Shown one piece after another: positions 61,723 to 64,000 of a DNA stretch of 64,000 nt. Position 1 is the stretch's first letter. Every line of letters begins with the position of its first letter. The DNA is from Aliiruegeria lutimaris (lineage in GTDB: Bacteria > Pseudomonadota > Alphaproteobacteria > Rhodobacterales > Rhodobacteraceae). The notes beneath the pieces are model-generated. The model worked only from the letters and a program-made list of their open reading frames with translations. It was not told the origin of the DNA and searched no databases. The stretch covers positions 1 to 64,000 of the forward strand of contig NZ_FNEK01000020.1 in the NCBI RefSeq assembly GCF_900099935.1, written 5' to 3'. A program made the position numbers and the translations under genes.

Positions 61723-62314
61723 ATCCTTTCGGCTTGAAAAGCGGGTCGTAATAGGAGCGGATTTCCATCTCGATCCCATCGCGCAACTGGCCATTCTTGA
61801 GGCGTTGCGGCGAGGGGTGGCGATAGACCACGTCATTACCGTCGATCGAGGTCGCTTCCTTGTCCTTCACGGCGCCGAGCCGCTCGGCCAGCCGGATAGA
61901 GTCGAGATCCTTCGGGTCGAGATAGGAAACGGCGGTTTCCCAGCCGGCCTTCTCGTAAAAATACTTCCGCGCCAGGTGCGTCGCCTCCAGGGCGTAGCCA
62001 TTCCCAGTCGCTTCCGGCCAGATGAACCAGGCGATCTCGCGCTCTGGCCATTTCGGCGGGAACCAGCCGCCGGCCATGCCGAGCGTCTCGTCTGTCTCGC
62101 GCAGGTGGATCATCCACATGCCGAAACCCCGAATCTCCCAATGGCCGATTTCGGCGGCATAGAGCATCCAGATCTCGTAGGTGTTGAGCGGGCCGCCCAT
62201 GAAGCGCGAGCGATAGGAGGAAAAGGTCGAACGAAAGTTCGGGTAGTCCCCGGGCTCGGGGCCACGCAGGACGAGGCGTTCGGATTCAAGTACAGGAATG
62301 TCGCGATGACCCAT
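61709..62314 (-). CDS. GNAT family N-acetyltransferase
   Basis: 201 aa RimJ/RimL-like. VLESERLVLRGPEPGDYPNF starts the fold; GIGW-type EIAWFIWPEATGNGYALEA forms the acetyl-CoA-binding motif and VSYLDPKDLDSIRLAERLGA the C-terminal part. ATG 62314 is chosen since the GNAT N-terminus begins there. Last of a run of related genes; target unknown. Confidence 0.87.
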   Translation of the reverse strand: MGHRDIPVLESERLVLRGPEPGDYPNFRSTFSSYRSRFMGGPLNTYEIWMLYAAEIGHWEIRGFGMWMIHLRETDETLGMAGGWFPPKWPEREIAWFIWPEATGNGYALEATHLARKYFYEKAGWETAVSYLDPKDLDSIRLAERLGAVKDKEATSIDGNDVVYRHPSPQRLKNGQLRDGIEMEIRSYYDPLFKPKGYAID

Positions 62315-62390
62315 CAGGCGCCTCCCCCGGCATGACGGTAAACGTGGACTTTGCTCGGGTACCTTTCGAGCGGCGAGATAGAGAAAGAGG

Positions 62391-63488
62391 TCATGCATAG
62401 GCCTCCGGGCTGCCATCGGAATCCGGGGCGGGGTGGCGGAAGGCGACGGAGTTGTCTCCCATGGCCGGCGGCTGCGCCTGCGGGTCGCGCACCGCGCCAA
62501 GGCGAATGGAGACGGCAATGGAGCGGGCATTCTCCGGCGCGCTGTAGCTGACGAGTGTTTCCAGCCCGGCGCTTTCATAGGCGAAGTTGCGCAGGGCAAA
62601 CCCGGCCTCGGTTGCAAATCCCTTGCCTTCATTTCCGTCGAAAAGGAACCAGCCAAGCACGGGCTCGGGGAAGCGGTACCCGGAGGTGATCGCCACCTGC
62701 CCGATCAGCCGCCGCTTGTGCTCGATCATCAGGCCGCCATAGCCGAAAAGCGACCAATGGGCGATGTCATTGGTGAACCACTGCCATGCGGTCTCGATGG
62801 AATGCGGGCCGTGGATGTGCCGGGCACGGTCCGACGCGAGAAAGGCCGCATAGGGTTCGAAATCTTCAATCCGGTAAGGACGAAGGGTCAGCCGCCGTGT
62901 TTTCAGCGTCGGCGCGGCCGGCTTGCGGGGTTTGGCGATCTTGCGGCGTGCGGGCGAAGGTACGAAGGTGCCCGAAAGCTCCTCGGGGGAGGGGTGGCGC
63001 CAGGCGTCATGCCCGTCCAGGGACGCGGGCGCGTGGACGGTCGGGTCGATCCGGGCGCCGAGCTTGCGGGCCATGCGCACGGCATGAGTGTTCTCGGCAT
63101 GGATATAGGTCACCGCCGAAGTCCAGCCGAGCGCGGAATAGGCATGCGCGCGGGCTGCGGCCACGGATTCCAGCCCGTAACCGTTGCCTACCGCGTCGCG
63201 GGTCCAGAGCTGGCCTGTCAGTTCCGGCTCGGGATAGGAATCCGGCCAATGCGGGCCGACAAGCCCGATCGCGCCGGGCTGTTCCTTCAGTTCCACGACG
63301 AAACGGCCATAGCCGTTCTTTTCCCAATGCCCAAGAATGCGCTGGTACCGCCGCCGCGCGCCATCGGCCTGCATGACAGGGCCGTGCGTAGCGCGCCAGT
63401 TGGACGCGTAATAGGCGATATAGGCCGCCGCGTCCTCCGGCGTGGGGCGGCGCAGGATGAGCCGGTCCGTCTCGAGGCGTTCGATCAT
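62391..63488 (-). CDS. Tandem double-GNAT acetyltransferase
   Basis: 365 aa containing two GNAT domains. Domain 1 (1-175) begins MIERLETDRLILRRPTPED and contains TRDAVGNGYGLESVAAARAH. Domain 2 (from about 195) begins TLKTRRLTLRPYRIEDFEPY and contains GNEGKGFATEAGFALRN. The linker is basic (RRKIAKPRKPA). It looks like an in-frame fusion of two duplicated genes. Overlaps the next upstream gene by 4 bp. Confidence 0.87.
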   Translation of the reverse strand: MIERLETDRLILRRPTPEDAAAYIAYYASNWRATHGPVMQADGARRRYQRILGHWEKNGYGRFVVELKEQPGAIGLVGPHWPDSYPEPELTGQLWTRDAVGNGYGLESVAAARAHAYSALGWTSAVTYIHAENTHAVRMARKLGARIDPTVHAPASLDGHDAWRHPSPEELSGTFVPSPARRKIAKPRKPAAPTLKTRRLTLRPYRIEDFEPYAAFLASDRARHIHGPHSIETAWQWFTNDIAHWSLFGYGGLMIEHKRRLIGQVAITSGYRFPEPVLGWFLFDGNEGKGFATEAGFALRNFAYESAGLETLVSYSAPENARSIAVSIRLGAVRDPQAQPPAMGDNSVAFRHPAPDSDGSPEAYA

Positions 63489-64000
63489 GCCGCCCGCCTC
63501 CAGTTGCCCCGGCGAACGGGGTGGCGGAAGGTTAGCGCCTCGGCCGGGCCGTCTGCGAACGGATCTGCGATCGCGCCAGTGGTCCGGACCAGCGCGGCCG
63601 CGCGGCGATCCTCCGGCATGATATGACTGACGATCTCGGTCCAGCCGATGACCCGCTCGGCAAAGTGATGCGCCCGGCGCAGCGCCTCGGGCGCAAGGCT
63701 GTCGGCATCGGCGGTGTCGAGGAACAAAAAGCCCAGCTCCGGCTGCTGCCAGCCGGTGGCCTTCCACGGCCCCACAAGCCCGATGGGCTCGTCGCATCCC
63801 TTGGGCACCGCCGCGAAGAGGCCAAGCCCACACAGGTCCCAGTGGCAGACGATGGCCACGACCTGCTCCAGCGCGCGGCTGCCCGCCAGCGGCGCGGTTG
63901 CCACGTGTTTCTGCCCGGCCTTCAGGCGCGCAAAGACCGTGCCGATATCCGAACGGGTCGGACGGCGAAGGAACAGGCGCTTTGTTTCGAGGACGGGCGT
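63485..64000 (-). CDS. GNAT family N-acetyltransferase (5' end beyond window)
   Basis: At least 172 aa; the start lies past the right edge. The visible part begins TPVLETKRLFLRRPTRSDIG, the usual GNAT N-terminus, and contains LGFLFLDTADADSLAPEALR. Its stop overlaps the ATG of the double-GNAT gene. The acetyl-CoA loop glycine pattern is weaker than in its neighbours. Confidence 0.82.
   Translation of the reverse strand, partial: TPVLETKRLFLRRPTRSDIGTVFARLKAGQKHVATAPLAGSRALEQVVAIVCHWDLCGLGLFAAVPKGCDEPIGLVGPWKATGWQQPELGFLFLDTADADSLAPEALRRAHHFAERVIGWTEIVSHIMPEDRRAAALVRTTGAIADPFADGPAEALTFRHPVRRGNWRRAA

Overview
The window looks like a chromosomal segment of a Rhodobacteraceae/Roseobacter-group alphaproteobacterium. 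The core genes are high-GC with short overlapping operons. They include the MinD-like division ATPase MipZ, the alphaproteobacterial DUF1467 and DUF1150 proteins, rpsP-rimM-trmD-rplS-rpmE, purE-purK and a Roseobacter-style GC-rich hairpin repeat. No species can be assigned from sequence alone.

Layout. (1) 0.4-10.4 kb, accessory respiratory region: an NYN/PIN-like protein; a three-gene multiheme cytochrome operon (octaheme c, membrane-anchored triheme c, cytochrome b); a PQQ-type sugar dehydrogenase coupled to a diheme cytochrome c; a putative metallopeptidase; and a DUF1326-DUF2182 pair. (2) About 10.43-31.96 kb, a mobile island. A 14-bp sequence equal to the 3' end of the tRNA-Gln at 31945-32019 recurs at 10434, just before a P4-type integrase. 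Inside are an AlpA-like regulator, tiny overlapping genes, a toprim primase, a DUF3987 ATPase and, far downstream, a P22 gp3-like small terminase. That set resembles a phage satellite (PICI/P4-like). The cargo is an Hsp70-like ATPase with its phosphate-1 loop displaced to the C-terminal part, and a five-gene DNA-modification/defence operon: MORC-type GHKL ATPase, Mrr-SF2 helicase, MvaI/BcnI-like protein that has lost its catalytic residues, C5-cytosine methyltransferase, and a thymine-glycosylase-like HhH-GPD protein. A DUF3644 (HEPN) gene split by an amber codon and several IS/recombinase relics are also present.

(3) 32-64 kb, core genome: kdsA with capsule-export genes, an ArsR-regulated metal permease, aspS, mce, purine genes, an Hsp20 gene with a candidate heat-shock promoter, a sulfate-activating enzyme with an N-terminal MarR-like DNA-binding domain, trxB/Lrp, mipZ, the rpsP-rimM-trmD-rplS-rpmE ribosomal cluster with small companion genes, and a run of GNAT acetyltransferases that leaves the window at the right edge.

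The most unusual content is inside the island: the modification/defence operon, where target recognition (dead MvaI/BcnI fold), cleavage (Mrr domain), ATP-driven DNA manipulation (helicase, MORC), self-protection (methyltransferase) and repair of deaminated 5-methylcytosine (glycosylase) seem split among five proteins; and the permuted-looking Hsp70 homologue.
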